Shown piece by piece: positions 50,364 to 61,980 of a stretch of 64,000 bases of DNA. Source of the stretch: Achatina immaculata (lineage: Eukaryota; Mollusca; Gastropoda; Stylommatophora; Achatinidae); NCBI GenBank assembly GCA_009760885.1, contig CM019719.1, forward strand, positions 36,723,584-36,787,583, read 5' to 3'. The first letter of the stretch is position 1. The number at the start of each line of letters is the position of its first letter. The translations under genes and the position numbers were made by a program. The notes below the pieces were generated by a model. That model made no database searches, was not told where the DNA came from, and saw nothing but the letters and a program-made list of their open reading frames with translations.

Positions 50364-53300
50364 CTGTGAAGAAATACAAACATTTTATCTTTGATATGAA
50401 AGGCATTGATTAATGTTAGGTTTCTTTTTCTAAATTATTATTGGATCACATAACAATAATATGATTTTGATTCTCTCCTTTTGTGTTATATCATTCTTTC
50501 ATAATTTGCAAGTGTGTCAGTCTTCGGTTAGTCAGAGTGTGTGATGGAAAATAGGTTTCATGTACATTTCTTATGTTTATCCTTTTTTTTTTAAAAATGT
50601 CTTTTATTCATTTATTGAACAGATAATCAAGGCATGAACTGTCATAGAGAGAATTCTTGGGCTTGTTTGGAGACTGAGTGTGTATTCCACTGTTGGACTG
50701 TTCCAGTAGTTGGCATTCACAGACTCATCCCATGTCTCATCTTCAGTCATGATTCTGTCAAGAAATTCATTCTCTTCTTATTGGTCACACATTCTCTGAA
50801 AATCACAAATGTCAGCCAGTTCTTGACATCACTTATGCACAGAACATATAGCACAGTCTCTCTGGGATATCTTAAAACAGACTAGTCCTTGAAATTTGAG
50901 GAAATTCATCAGAAAGATAAAAAATCATGAAATAATACTTTTTCACACACAACTTGTTTGACTTTTGAACAAGTTTATCAGTCACAATTGAGTGTCATTG
51001 TAGTCAAACTATTCACCTGACAACTGGCAGGAGTGTATACATGTATCAATGTATACTCAGTCATTACTCATGCACAACTGAACAAAATGACTGGTGGGTG
51101 GCATTTAGTGAGATATTGCTTTACTGGCTGTTACAAGAAATGTGCACCTTGCTATGACAAAAGGTTCATCCATCTGGAGATTTATTTTGGAATTGTCCCT
51201 GTAAATGCCCCTTTTAACACTCTTTCACTTGGCATTTTATAACACTATTTCACATGGTTAGTATAGTAATGACCTCTAATAATGCTGTTTCACTTAGTGT
51301 TCCATTTGTTAGGAAGACATCAGGAGCAATAACCCAGGCATTAGTGTACAAGAAATATATATTCATAAATTTTTAATACCACATTTTGGGGGTGAGGTTT
51401 TCAGGGAATTATCTTTTGCTTTTTTTTTTTTTTTCCTTGTGATCTGAAGAAAGGCTGGAAGTCACTACTCTGTTATTTTCCTATCACACAGGACAGGTCA
51501 GCCTGATTTCATGTTATGCATATTCCTCTTTATGTTGCACTAAAAAAACTATAACAGTTCCCGGTATTTATAATGCAAATTTCTGGGGAACTACTGTGCT
51601 CACATTCAGTCTATACATATGTATACAAATTTTGCATACTAAAATGTATCCATTGTGTCTGCAAAGAAAAAAAAAACTACACACTAACCTGCAGATAGTA
51701 CTTCACATGTATGAGGGTTGAAGAGACGTGTATATGGCCATCTACCTTTACGACTAGGTCAAAGGTTAGAAGTGGAGTCCAGCAGACCAGAAAGAGGATA
51801 ACCACCAAGCCCAGCATCTTGATGGCTTTCTTCTTAAATCGGGCTCTGAAGCCAGCGTCGCCGGTAACAATCACACCGACCGGGCCCTGGTGGCCACAAG
51901 TGATATAAATGTAAGCAGGTCAGAGCTAGGATGTATAATCAGGGACTTCTTCTTCTGCGTTCACCCTCACATGGACGTTGGTCGCGTTGTTATCACTACC
52001 TGCAGCTAAGCTGTGATATCTGTCCTCGGCGTGGCTAATTTTTTAAACACGACTTGCCAACTCATTCGATCCATAATCACCGTTTATTTCCAGGGGACAC
52101 TACAGGGAAGTAGAACAGGGTCTTGGTTGCTGTGCTACCATGGCACAAGTTGTCAGCTTCAGTAATCCCTCTTCGTCTTTCCCCTCTTCCCCCTCCCCCC
52201 CCCCTTTTTTTCCTTAAAATTAAAAAAAAATTCATTTACTGTATTTTTCGCCTCTATCCGCCACCATTTCTTGAGCGCACTGATTTTAGATCTCCAGTTT
52301 GAAGTTAAAATATTTCAGAGCTGTGGAGTTTGAAATCATACGTGAAAAATATAGTTCTTTATCCATAATTATTGGTACGTTTCAAAAAATAAAAATAAAG
52401 AAACTTACGTGCAGTAACTTCATACAACCATTTTTTAAACGAGGAAAGTGATACTAATAAAGAGTAATCATCATCAGGTGCCATGCCGACTGGCGTTGGC
52501 TATTATGCTTCTTCAGAGTACACGATCCTTCATGCATGCCATTAGCTCAGTAGCTGATTCTCGGTGTATATATATACACACACACACACACATACTATTT
52601 TTCGGTATAATGACCAAGCTCATTAAGACATTTGACCGCAGGACCAACTTTTCCACCCCAGCTCTGTAGAAGTCATGTCCCTACTGATTTAGCCATTTTC
52701 ATATGCTCGGATAACACATGTGGCACCTATCTGGCACAAGCCTTTGTGCAGCGCAACATATCCACCACGAGGTGTCGAACACTGCCGTAGCTCTGTCCCA
52801 GCTGGGACACAAAGTTATCCTTCAGTCCTGCTGAATCAGTTCGTCAACACGTGCAGCATTGACCTAATTTGTCAACTTCGACGCCCGCTGTTTCCAGTGT
52901 GTCTAGCATTCCACACCATCCATGCTGGATATAAACAAGAGACGCTCTTTTGCTGCCCAGAACTTTTTCACCATAAACCTCGATGAGGTGGTGGTGAATT
53001 TCGGCCGCGGACATGTTCTTAGTCCACAAAAATCTTATCACACCTCTCACTTCAACAACAGACCACTTTTCCAGAGCTGACGACATTTTGATATTTACGC
53101 ATCTTCGTCCTTCTGCGGTTCAGAACACACTGACAACTAGCGCCACCTAGTGGATATCCAGGTCAAAAATTACATACGTCAGTAAACGCTTCTTAAAATT
53201 ATGGCTCTTGTGACCTTTTCTTCTTATCAGTCTACGTAGAGAACGCTTATATATATATATACCCTTTTTTTAGATCTAAGCTTCATCATCATCAGGTGCC

Positions 53301-56300
53301 GTGCCGACTGGTGTTGGCTATTATGCTTCTCCAGAGTACACGATCCTTCATGCAGGCCATCAGCTCACTTGGTGATCTCCTCTCACACCATCCCATCAGA
53401 CTGTCCACTATCATTTCTCTTGGTCTTCCTCTTGATCTTCTTCCTTCTATATTGCCTGTTATAATATTTTCAATGCCCCCTCTTCTCATTGTATGTCCTA
53501 TGAAAGTACATTGTCTATCTCATCTTTTTTACAAGATTTTATTTTTGTCTCTCCAGCTCTTCTCATACATTCTTCATTAGTTGTTTTTGCTGTCCAGGGG
53601 ATTCACAACATTCTTCTAATAAACCACATTTCTACTGCTTCCAGTGATTTTTGCGCAGATCTGCCTAATGTCCATGATTCACTCCCATATGATAAGATAG
53701 GTTCAGTATAGCATTTTAGGACTCGTTTTATAACATTCATTGATAAGGATGTGTTGGATAATATGTTTCTCATTCTCTGAAATGCAGTCTTTGCTTGGCC
53801 TATGCTGTTCCTAATTTCCGTTCTGCATTTCCCATCTGAAATTATTACTGCTCCAAGGTATTTGAATTTCCGCACCTGCTTTAGAATAGTTCCGTTTAAT
53901 TTTATACTGCATGTTGATGGATTCTGTTTCTTAGATATAACCTTAGTCTGTATTTTTTTATGTTCAAAGTAAGGCCTTTCTATTCACTTTCTTTGGCCAC
54001 TTTATCCAAGAGATTTTGCAGGTGTTGTTGGTTGTCAGCTATCAATACTGTGTCGTCAGCATACCGAAGGTTGTTAATATTGTATCCTCCAATTTTTATG
54101 CCTGGTTCTGTGATGATCGTTCTTAGAATATTCTTGCTGTACAGAGAAGAAAGGTCTGGAGATAGTACACATCCTTGTCACACCCCTTGTTTTATAGGTT
54201 GATATTTTCCAGTTCTATTTTCAACTCGAATTGCTGTTTCTTGCTGCCAGTATAGATGTTTTACAGTGCTCGGGTCTTTGCCGTATATACTAATGTCTTC
54301 AAGCATTTTAATAATTTCATTATGTTTCACCTTGTCGAATGCCTTGGTGTAATCAATGAAGCATAAGTAGACATCTTTCTGTACTTCTAAAGCTCTTTCT
54401 GTTAATGTCCGTAAAGCATAAATGGCATTGCGTGTTTCCTTTCCTTCAACAAATCCAAACTGTTCATCTGTTATTTCCATTTTTATCTTTTTCCTTGTTC
54501 TTCTCATAATGTTTCTCAGACCTAGCTTCGTTATATGACATGAGAGGCTGATAGTCCGGTGGTCATCACATTCCTTTGCACCTGGTTTCTTTGGTAGTGC
54601 TATAAACGTGGATTTAATCAGGTCACTGGGCATATAACCACTGTTGCAAATGTCATTCAGTAACTTGGTTATTATTTTTATTCCTGTCTCCTCTAGTGGC
54701 TCTATTTCTTCTATTGTTATATTATCAGGCCCAGCCGCTTTTCCTTTCTTCATGTGTTTGGTGGCATCTATGATTTCATCTTCAAGTATTGGTGGTCCAT
54801 CACAGTTTTCAGTATCTGGTGTTAATTCTGGTCTTCTCCTCCATATAGCTCACCGATGTACTCTGTCCACTTAGATCTAAGCATGTGCTACTAAGCACAT
54901 GGTTCTAGGTAGTGCAGTGGCGAGATATTTTGCGTCTCAGGAAAAGTGAACTAATAGGACATAAAACTGTCCCTCAGACCACAGACATGCTCACCCATGC
55001 CTGGCCAGGTGGAGACACCGACGCTAGACACAGACAAGAAAGGCAGAACTTTTCGTTTTTCTCTTGTCGGTCAACCTGGCAGCCACTTTGGAAATTCAAG
55101 GTAACGAGTATAGCGGAGAAAAACGTAGGCTGACCAAGGAGCACTGGAAATGATCGAGACAGAAGTGTCAAGGACCGCACCAAATGGAGAAACATGCTCG
55201 TCCTCATCATCTTCGGCACGTTGTGTAACGATTTCATTGTGTTTTATCTTGTATGTTTGTGACTAAATGTCTCATAATAGCAACTACTTATAGATTCAGT
55301 AAGAATGATGGCGATGATGATGATGAGTGCTTTGATGATATGATCCTCTACGCCCTGCAGTAATGAGAATTATTGTAATTAAGGTAAAGATGATGGATAA
55401 TGAAAGTGGTGCATCTGATAATGATGATGATGAAAATACTTTGATCCAGAGCTTGTAGATGATGATGCCGTAGGCCAGACAAAGAACGAACGCCGGGAAA
55501 ATGAACAGGATCAGGTAGGTAAACCAATGTAGGTATACCGTAGCCAAGCTGCTTCCTTCTTTGGCGCTGCAGATCGTATGCTGTCATGATACAGAAACGT
55601 ATAATTAATGTACAGCTTTATAGAAATGCTTCCCTATTAGTTAACAGCTCTAAAATATCTAATCTTTAGTTTACCTTTACACAGAAACGTGTCTTAGTTT
55701 GTTGTGTGTGTGTTTTTTTTTTCTTTTCTTAATATAAGATAGCTTTATTTTAAGGACACAAATTTACTGTAAAAAATTTTCTCTGGAACAGTGATCGGGT
55801 TAACCAGAAATTACCAGTAACTTGCCGATTGAGATGGATGGATGTTACTGTAACAATCAGCGAGATCGGTTGGAGGATAATTAGGCCAGTAGGATGATGA
55901 TGCTCAATTTGCATAGAGGAGAATCAACCAGTTTTGAGTTTGGTTCAACATGTGAGCATTTTGTAAAGATTAAAAACTCACTGCCAATGAGAAGTAAGAA
56001 AGACGATTCACACGAAGATTTACTTTCCGCTGAGATTTGTAAAGTGTGTTTAAGTTTACATTAAAAGAAAAAGTATAAAGAACCGAATGTGTTGTACTGA
56101 GAAAACCGATATTTCGGAAAGTGCTTCATGCAAGATGGAAGACAAGTACCAGTTGTACCGGTTCCGAAAAATCCCAGCATAACCGCAGCTCTGGAGGTCA
56201 ACAAAGGAACAAAGGTTGGTGTTTTAAGGCAGGTGTTTTTGCTTATTATTCTTTTCGGACAAATAATGCTTCGCATTTAAACAAAAAATAAATGTAAGTT

Positions 56301-59300
56301 TACAAGTAAAACACAAGTTTTAAATATTTTGTTTAAATACAATTTTCTCATCGTTTGAGGATACCTCATAGCAGCGTCCAGACGGCAGCCGTCCGCTGCA
56401 TATTTTACGGGTTTCATAGTAGCAGACGTAGGGTGCAGCAGCGCCAAAAGCCACCACCCAGACTACGACCAGCAGCACCAAGGATCGCCTTGTTGACTGT
56501 GAAAGAATTAGTGACGTTAACTGTTAATTTTCCTCTCTTATATACGTATCACTGGCATAACGAAATTTCTGCACAGACTTCGGATGGCCGTTTTTCATTC
56601 AGACTCATACCTTCCCTTTAAATACTGTCTTTTGTGTTTTTTGTTTTTTTTTTCTGCATACATGAATCACAGCAACAGAAAAGATCAATTGGAAGAGAGG
56701 AAAGGGATGGCCATAGGAGAAGATCATGGACAGTCAACGCGATCTTACATCTTACGTCCTTCCCATGCCGTTGAATGTCCCACTATAGCATGCCATGTTG
56801 TTTTGTTTTGTTTTTTTTTCTTCTGTTTTCGGCGAGTTTTTCAACCTCGTCAAGGGATTTTAATCTCACTAATTTAACCTCTCTAAACAATGTTCTCATT
56901 AGAGTTTCACGTGGTCGACCTCATTTTCTTTGTCTTGTTGTGTCCCATTGGACAGATTGTTTTGGTAATAAAAATAGGTGAAAGTGTATGGTTCAGTTTT
57001 ACAAAAAGATAGAAAGAGTGAGGAGAGTTGGCAGAAACAAGAATGACAGAAAGTAAGATGAGTACGTATACATGAAGGACATACAACAATCCAATATTTC
57101 GGCAAAAGCCTTTTTCAAGGATCACATTTAAAAAAAACCAACACAACAGATAAAAGCACGAAAAATAGATGAAAAATATGTAGATCTAGCTTTTTTTGGC
57201 CTCTTACTAATAATAAGGCCCGGCACAAAATGCCAAGATAGATTGTTCTGAGAATTCTCTGATTGTTTCTTCTCATCACATTGCCGATGTACGTCCATCT
57301 CTTTTTTTTTTTTTTTTAAATCACCGATGAGTCAGGCAATTCTGTGCTCATCTTTGTTATGATGTGATAGCATGATTTTTTTTTGTAAAAAAAAAGTCAC
57401 GAACTGAGATGATGGAAAATGATCAAGGATCGAGTTCTGTGGAAAAGCATGGCCGTCAGCTTCTGCTGCCATGGCACATGATGATGTATGAATGGAGAAA
57501 GAATTTACATCACAGATAACGAGAATTAAATTCTAGCAATGAAAAGTACAGAAGGAACGTAAATATCTGCAAGAGAATGGCATCAAAGTACATCATTTCA
57601 TTTTTTTTTTTTTTTTGTCTCCTAAAGTGTAGCCAAATCATTTAAAAAAAAAACTAAACTGGAAAAAAATACTTATTTATTAACTTTTAAAAAATGTCCG
57701 CTGTTACTATTTTTTTTATAATATAAATGAAGTATTCGAAAGCTTTCCTAGCTCAAACAAACAAACAAACAAGCAAGGAAACAAACAGATAAACAAGCAA
57801 GCAAACAAACAAGCAAACGAACAATTCTGAATGTCATAAGAGAAAACAGTGAATACTGTTAGTTCGATAAAATATGTCTTTGTAAAGTGAATGTGTTGTT
57901 TATCTGACTACAGCTTGAACATCCCCCCCCCCTTTTTTTTTTTCCTTAAACCACACAAACACACACACACACACGACACCGCGCTGATGACAGAGAACCA
58001 AAAGTATGAACTAGGAAAAAAAAAAGAAAGCCAAATGTTATGATAATCAGCAGAGAGGAAATAATACCAAACATAAACATAAAAATAAATGAGGAATTAC
58101 TCGAACAAATGAAGTTTCAAATATTTTGGAACACATGATAGCAGAGGATAGAAAGTGTGAAACGGAAATTAACAGAATAATAGGAATGGCCAAAAAAAAA
58201 AAAAACTTTCAACGGAATGAGGAAGATCCTTACGTCAAAACAAATATCACGGCAACTGAGACTACGTATCATAAAATACTACATATATTCAACATTCCTT
58301 TATGGTGTAGAAGCCTGGACCTCGAATAAGACAACAGAAAGAAAAATTAAGGCCATCAAAATGTAGATATACAGAATAATGGGGGTTATCAGAAGGACGG
58401 AAAAGAAAACAACGTGCTAGATCAGCTGGAATTGAAAGGAGCAGTATTGAAAATCAGAAGAACAAGACAACTGGGATACTTTTGACACGTCAAAAGGCAT
58501 AATACTGTACTTGAAGACTGCTTGAGGGCAAGATCGAAGGGAAGAGAAGCAGGGGACGACAACGACATGGATGGGTGGATAAAATCAAGAGATGGACAGG
58601 AACCAGCTAGGCCGAGTGCTGTACGAAGGCAAGAGAGAGAACAGACTGGAGACTCACTATATCTAACCTACCATGGGGAGACGTCTCCAGATGGTGATGA
58701 TAAAGAATGTCATGCGATTACTCTTGACTTGTGTAATATAGATAATAAAGTCAGCCACCTACCTGCAAGGAACCGACCTTGAGTGGGTAAACAATTGCCA
58801 GGAAACGTTCTCCCGCCATGCAGCACAAAGTAAGAACACTGGAAGTCTTGGTCACTTGCATAAAGAACGGCACTAATTGGCACGTTGCTCTGCCGAACAG
58901 CCATTCCGTAGTCAGCGTCTGGCCTATGCTCAGGGGAATGCATGTTACGCTGTTACAGATATGGGGAAAAAACGAAGGTGCGTCCGATTTAATGTTACAA
59001 TAAAGGCTGGCAAATCTAGCTGCAGTGTCCTGCATGGTGTTTAGTTTTAGTATGATTTATGTGTATGTGCTACAGACTAAAGAAACACAGCACAGCTGTG
59101 TGATATCACGCAACACTACTGTAGGGTTAAGTCATAGGATTTATATTATTACAATATTTGTCTTGGAGAATGGAGAGCTAGAAAGAACACTGAACTTAAC
59201 AGTGGATTATAAACTCATTGAAACTGGACAGATTACACTGGTTGTATCATATAAAAAGAATAGAACAGAAAAACGAAAATGATGTATGTACAAGAGATGA

Positions 59301-60231
59301 AGGAAACAATGCCGAGAGGCAGACCAAGACAGAGATGGAGAGACAACATAGAAGAGGATATACATAAAATTGGTGTCACCAACTGGAGAGAGAAAATTAG
59401 GAACAGGGAGAACTGGAGGCGAAATTTATCTGCAACAAGGAGCCTTTAATGGCTCGGAAAGCTGAGGATCAAGAAGGAAGAAGAAGAAGTCTTGGATAAT
59501 GAATGTTATCAGTACTGCTTACTTGCTCGTACTGGGAAAACAATGTCTGTGAGAACAATACGCAGGAATTGTCACAATGTTAGTTAAATAGATCTGTTCA
59601 TTTCATAAGAAGTGAGGGGATTAAAAAAAAACTATTAAAAAGGAGACAATGTACATTCTGGAGATCAATGTATTCCACGTAATAAATAAGACATTAGCAG
59701 GCTCTTCAGAGAAAGAATAGGGTAATTACCTGCTTCTAGTCATATTCACACGTGGTAATAAAAGACAGGTTTCTCGCTAAAGTAGTTAAACACGAACTTC
59801 ACCATAAACTGGGGAGGATCAGCCAGGATTTTCAAACTTTGCTCTACTCACCCGAGGAAGATATCGCTGATCGCCAGTGAAACTGTCAAAACATGCATCG
59901 TTGTCCATGTCAACTTGCTTAATACTATGGTTGTCAAGACGAGACTGTTGCCCAGCAAAGCTGCTGCCAAAATCAAGCAAAACAACGCGGGGAGGAGAAT
60001 TCTGTTCAGCTTTGACACTCCCATTGTGCAGAAGAAGGAATCCTCAGTTTTGGTGAAATTTGTGGGCGGAACCACAACTCTGTTTTCAACACACTCCGCG
60101 GGCGGCTTCATGCCGGTTGTGGCCAGCTTTAAGCAGATTGCATGGATGACTGTCCCGACATCAAGTGAACCTGGGAAAATGATGCTCGATATGGTGCTTC
60201 TGAAGTGCGTGCTTAGAGTTGTATTTCTCAT
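50115..60231 (-). CDS. Class A G-protein-coupled receptor, probably peptide-type, six exons
   Basis: A seven-helix plasma-membrane receptor of the rhodopsin class. Exons 60231-59852, 58949-58763, 56496-56365, 55580-55440, 51886-51689 and 50363-50115 join in phases 2,0,0,0,0 into about 428 residues. The N-terminus has two N-glycosylation sequons (NTT, NFT). Landmarks: TM1 LLGNSLV, TM2 LAISD, TM3 with AGERFLAIVYP (ERF in place of DRY), TM4 VVVWVV, a Cys-rich second extracellular loop, TM5 LFIFPAFVLCLAYG, TM6 FLVCWTPLL and TM7 STAYNPIIYAFLN with a Cys-containing tail. The conserved TM3 Cys is in ATCQL. The TM6/TM7 sequences resemble neuropeptide receptors, but the ligand cannot be named from sequence alone. 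All exons are intact. An extra in-phase exon for the third intracellular loop may lie between 51.9 and 55.4 kb. Confidence 0.9.
50370..51680. other. GPCR intron, no repeat recognised
   Basis: Intron between exons 5 and 6; no coding or mobile sequence identified. Confidence 0.5.
51689..51886 (-). CDS. GPCR exon 5: third intracellular loop end, TM6
   Basis: 198 bases, acceptor GCCACCAG, donor TGCAG|GTTAGT, phase 0 to 0. Encodes a basic stretch FRARFKKKAIKML followed by VVILFLVCWTPLLTFD, with the CWxP switch motif of TM6. Confidence 0.92.
52467..52557 (-). mobile_element. LINE A, very short 3' end
   Basis: About 90 bases matching the LINE A 3' terminus (GGTGCCATGCCGACTGGCGT) with a short GATGAT tail; in a GPCR intron. 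Confidence 0.9.
52620..53150 (-). mobile_element. Mariner fossil (family 3), internally deleted
   Basis: The minus strand begins MSSALEKWSVVEVRGVIRFL, WTKNMSAAEIHHHLIEVYG, the N-terminal HTH of a mariner transposase, then drifts into broken frames. The catalytic core is absent. Clear terminal repeats were not found. Confidence 0.7.
53282..54870 (-). mobile_element. LINE A, 5'-truncated, with target duplication
   Basis: 1589 bases between TTAGATCTAAGC copies (53270-53281 and 54871-54882). The minus strand encodes MKKGKAAGPDNITIEEIEPL, FIDYTKAFDKVKHNEI, then YADDTVLIA and GSESWTLGRSAQKSLEAVEM in shifted frames. The 3' tail is (GATGAT)n. Lies in a GPCR intron. Confidence 0.93.
54885..55435. other. 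GPCR intron, no gene recognised
   Basis: Sequence next to exon 4 has GAT-rich low complexity (55300-55440); otherwise nothing recognised. Confidence 0.5.
55440..55580 (-). CDS. GPCR exon 4: TM5
   Basis: Acceptor CATGACAG, donor AAA|GTATTT (the weakest junction of the gene), 141 bases, phase 0 to 0. Encodes HTICSAKEGSSLATVYLHW and LFIFPAFVLCLAYGIIIYK. The frame stays open past the donor into a Ser-rich stretch, so the true exit may differ. Confidence 0.82.
55585..56360. other. GPCR intron, no repeat recognised
   Basis: Between exons 3 and 4; no mobile or coding sequence recognised. Confidence 0.5.
56365..56496 (-). CDS. GPCR exon 3: TM4 and second extracellular loop
   Basis: 132 bases, acceptor TTTCACAG, donor GAG|GTATCC, phase 0 to 0. 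Encodes STRRSLVLLVVVWVVAFG, then APYVCYYETRKIC and SGRCYE. With the next exon the loop has five Cys, more than the single conserved one. Confidence 0.9.
56735..57400 (-). mobile_element. LINE B 3' part, split by another repeat
   Basis: 56738-56965 (TCCTTCCCATGCCGTTGAAT, reversed 3' end) and 57248-57370 (GATTGTTTCTTCTCATCACA) are consecutive LINE B segments. The insert at 56966-57247 separates them. Confidence 0.8.
56966..57247. repeat. Repeat nested in LINE B
   Basis: About 280 bases bordered by AGATTGTTTTGG on the left and AGATTGTTCTGAG on the right, a likely target duplication. It contains CCAATATTTCGGCAAAAGCC; related to 6455-6760. Confidence 0.6.
57405..58055. other. No gene recognised; (CAAA)n-like stretch
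   Basis: GPCR intron. 57750-57825 is an AAAC/AAGC-rich microsatellite; poly-T and poly-C runs occur at 57600 and 57924. Confidence 0.6.
58060..58710 (+). mobile_element. LINE F fragment: C-terminus after RT
   Basis: Frames with breaks encode AEDRKCETEINRIIGMAKK, KGAVLKIRRTRQLGYF and LRARSKGREAGDDNDMDGW, a post-RT domain unlike LINEs A-E. The closest frame runs to about 58700, just right of GPCR exon 2's donor. Confidence 0.65.
58763..58949 (-). CDS. GPCR exon 2: end of TM2, TM3
   Basis: Acceptor TGTAACAG, donor TTGCAG|GTAGGT; 187 bases, phase 2 to 0. Contains VTCIPLS, FGRATCQL with the disulfide Cys at the top of TM3, and AGERFLAIVYPLK, where ERF replaces the usual DRY. Confidence 0.92.
59165..59490 (+). 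mobile_element. LINE C 3' end
   Basis: GAATGGAGAGCTAGAAAGAA, GGCAGACCAAGACAGAGATG and GGAGCCTTTAATGGCTCGGA match the LINE C terminus; AAG-rich tail to 59490. Confidence 0.88.
59852..60231 (-). CDS. GPCR exon 1: N-terminus, TM1, most of TM2
   Basis: Starts at ATG 60231-60229 and ends at CTCGG|GTGAGT in phase 2. It contains NTT and NFT glycosylation sequons, TM1 with the GNSLV motif and TM2 with LAISD. No signal peptide is evident, which is common in this class. Confidence 0.9.
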
Positions 60232-60239
60232 TTCTTTCC

Positions 60240-60590
60240 TCAGTATTTTAAGTAGCAGACGTTGTTAAGACCTGAGTTGTTGGAGTTATTAAAATTTCAT
60301 GAAGATAATATAGCCGAAACCGTAATTAACTTCTTTACATATTATTAATAGCAATTTTCAGAGCATAAACTTCTGTTGAAACTAGAGATTTTACTGAATA
60401 CTAATATTAGATCTTCTCAATTAAAAGAAATTGAATACGAATAGTACATTCACGGGAATAGATATTCTCGCTTAAAGTATGAATGGATAAGTTATTCCGT
60501 AATCATTATTACAAACAGAAGCAAAATTGTAAACGATGTATCCGTTATACAGTCTTGCACTGTTGTATACATTTTCCATAGATAATATAA
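60240..60590. other. GPCR 5' flank
   Basis: AT-rich sequence upstream of the receptor ATG, probably 5' UTR or first intron; no promoter elements evident here. Confidence 0.4.
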
Positions 60591-60593
60591 AAA

Positions 60594-60740
60594 AAAGTAA
60601 AGATAGTCCCATAGCATTTCAAATGCCGTAGGGGGTGAAGCGTTAGAGACCTCATTATGCTGGGTCATCAGCGTATGAGGTAGGGTGACCAGTTCCTTTC
60701 CTCGCTGCCTTTACTTCCCAGATTTTCTCTGGTACCCATT
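60594..60740 (-). mobile_element. SINE family 1 body fragment
   Basis: Minus strand GTACCAGAGAAAATCTGGGA AGTAAAGGCAGC matches the SINE 1 body at 48155-48200 (CCCAGAGAAATCTGGGAAAG). Confidence 0.6.
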
Positions 60741-61089
60741 TTACGAGGCTGGATAATATAAGAAGCAACAAATGAAAACGAACAGAGGCCGTGATTTGTG
60801 TGGGAAGGAGACACTGTCTTTGTGGTAGATAGTGTCAGTGCGAAGATAATCGGGAAACTTGCTTTCAATATAGTAGTTTTTCATCTGATCTTAATTGTCT
60901 CATAAATCTATACTAGACACGTCTATTTCTTTTTTAATATCTAGTATTTTTAAAAGATTATTACTTAAGATGTATTTGATTCATGAGTTAAGAAACACGA
61001 AAAACTAACGGATCACTTGTAAAAGTTTTGAATAATTGTAAAATTACTGAATGTTCCATGTAAGTCACAAATAAAAAGATTTCCTGCTG

Positions 61090-61240
61090 AACTTTGAGCA
61101 TTCTTGTTGCAGCCGATCAATGGATTCGTTCAAATGCGATCACGTGATGCTATCAGCCAATGAAAGCATCGCATACAATCCCAGCACTACACTTCCGGTG
61201 ACTGGACACGTTACCCGGACCAGATATTAAAGGCAGGAAA
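61090..61240. promoter_or_regulatory. Promoter-like region upstream of the GPCR gene
   Basis: Within 150 bases there is a palindromic E-box CACGTG (61141-61146), a CCAAT box (AGCCAATGAA), an ETS-type ACTTCCGGT and ATATTAAAG. It is 0.9 kb upstream of the receptor ATG (minus strand) and just upstream of a small plus-strand ORF, so it could serve either direction. Motif-based only. Confidence 0.3.
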
Positions 61241-61338
61241 TAATGCCTGGATCTTTTTTTTCCTTTTTTAAAATAAAACAAAAGAACACACGCTGAACTA
61301 GTGTCTATTTCAGTTTCCAGTGAACTGTTGAGTCTGAG

Positions 61339-61464
61339 ATGACAACCGTTTTGTCAACAAACAGTGCTGAGGACAACCAGGATTCTAAAATGGACCACAA
61401 ACAGAAGAAATGTTATCAGCGCATCAGTCGTGTTAAAAAATGTATTGCACATCGAGCAGATTAA
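61339..61464 (+). CDS. Small ORF, 41 residues, unknown
   Basis: Starts MTTVLSTNSAEDNQDS and ends KKCIAHRAD before TAA. Highly charged; no membrane segment and no family recognised. It lies about 100-200 bases downstream of the promoter-like cluster at 61090-61240, which is the only reason to list it. It could be the first coding exon of a gene continuing to the right, or chance. Confidence 0.2.
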   Translation: MTTVLSTNSAEDNQDSKMDHKQKKCYQRISRVKKCIAHRAD

Positions 61465-61495
61465 CATGCTCCAGGGTAGTGCTGGCATTAATATC

Positions 61496-61681
61496 TGATA
61501 AAGGAAGGCTGCTGTGAGCGTTAATGTTTCGTTAATTTCTCGCCTGCAATAATGTTTGATAAAGGAAGGCTGCTGTGAGCGTTAATGTTTCGTTAATTTC
61601 TCGCCTGCAATAATGTTTGATAAAGGAAGGCTGCTGTGAGCGTTAATGTTTCGTTAATTTCTCGCCTGCAATAATGTTTGA
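61496..61681. repeat. 62-bp tandem repeat, three perfect copies
   Basis: TGATAAAGGAAGGCTGCTGT to CCTGCAATAATGTTT, three copies without visible substitution, so the expansion is recent. Confidence 0.97.
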
Positions 61682-61921
61682 TAAGATTGTTTTTTATTTA
61701 TTTATTGTGTATGTGTTTCTGTGTGTGTGTGTTTTCTTAAGATCAAATCTATGCGCAGTCTGTAAGATACTACAGATTCATGAAATATTTACTGACTTGT
61801 ATCATATAAAATGTATAACGTTTAACAAATGTGGTACTAGTCACTGAGGAGTAAAGTGCTGTAACATGTGTATGGTGAAAAGTCTTGCGTATTTTCTTCA
61901 GCTTTCCTTGTAAATTTGTAA

Positions 61922-61924
<3 letters not shown>

Positions 61925-61977
<53 letters not shown>
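61925..61977. repeat. (TA)n microsatellite
   Basis: About 26 TA units. Confidence 0.97.

Positions 61978-61979
<2 letters not shown>

Positions 61980-61980
<1 letters not shown>

Noticed and set aside
55348..55587. 79-codon frame overlapping GPCR exon 4
   Set aside because: It is the shifted frame of the exon; the TM5 frame has splice sites and motifs.
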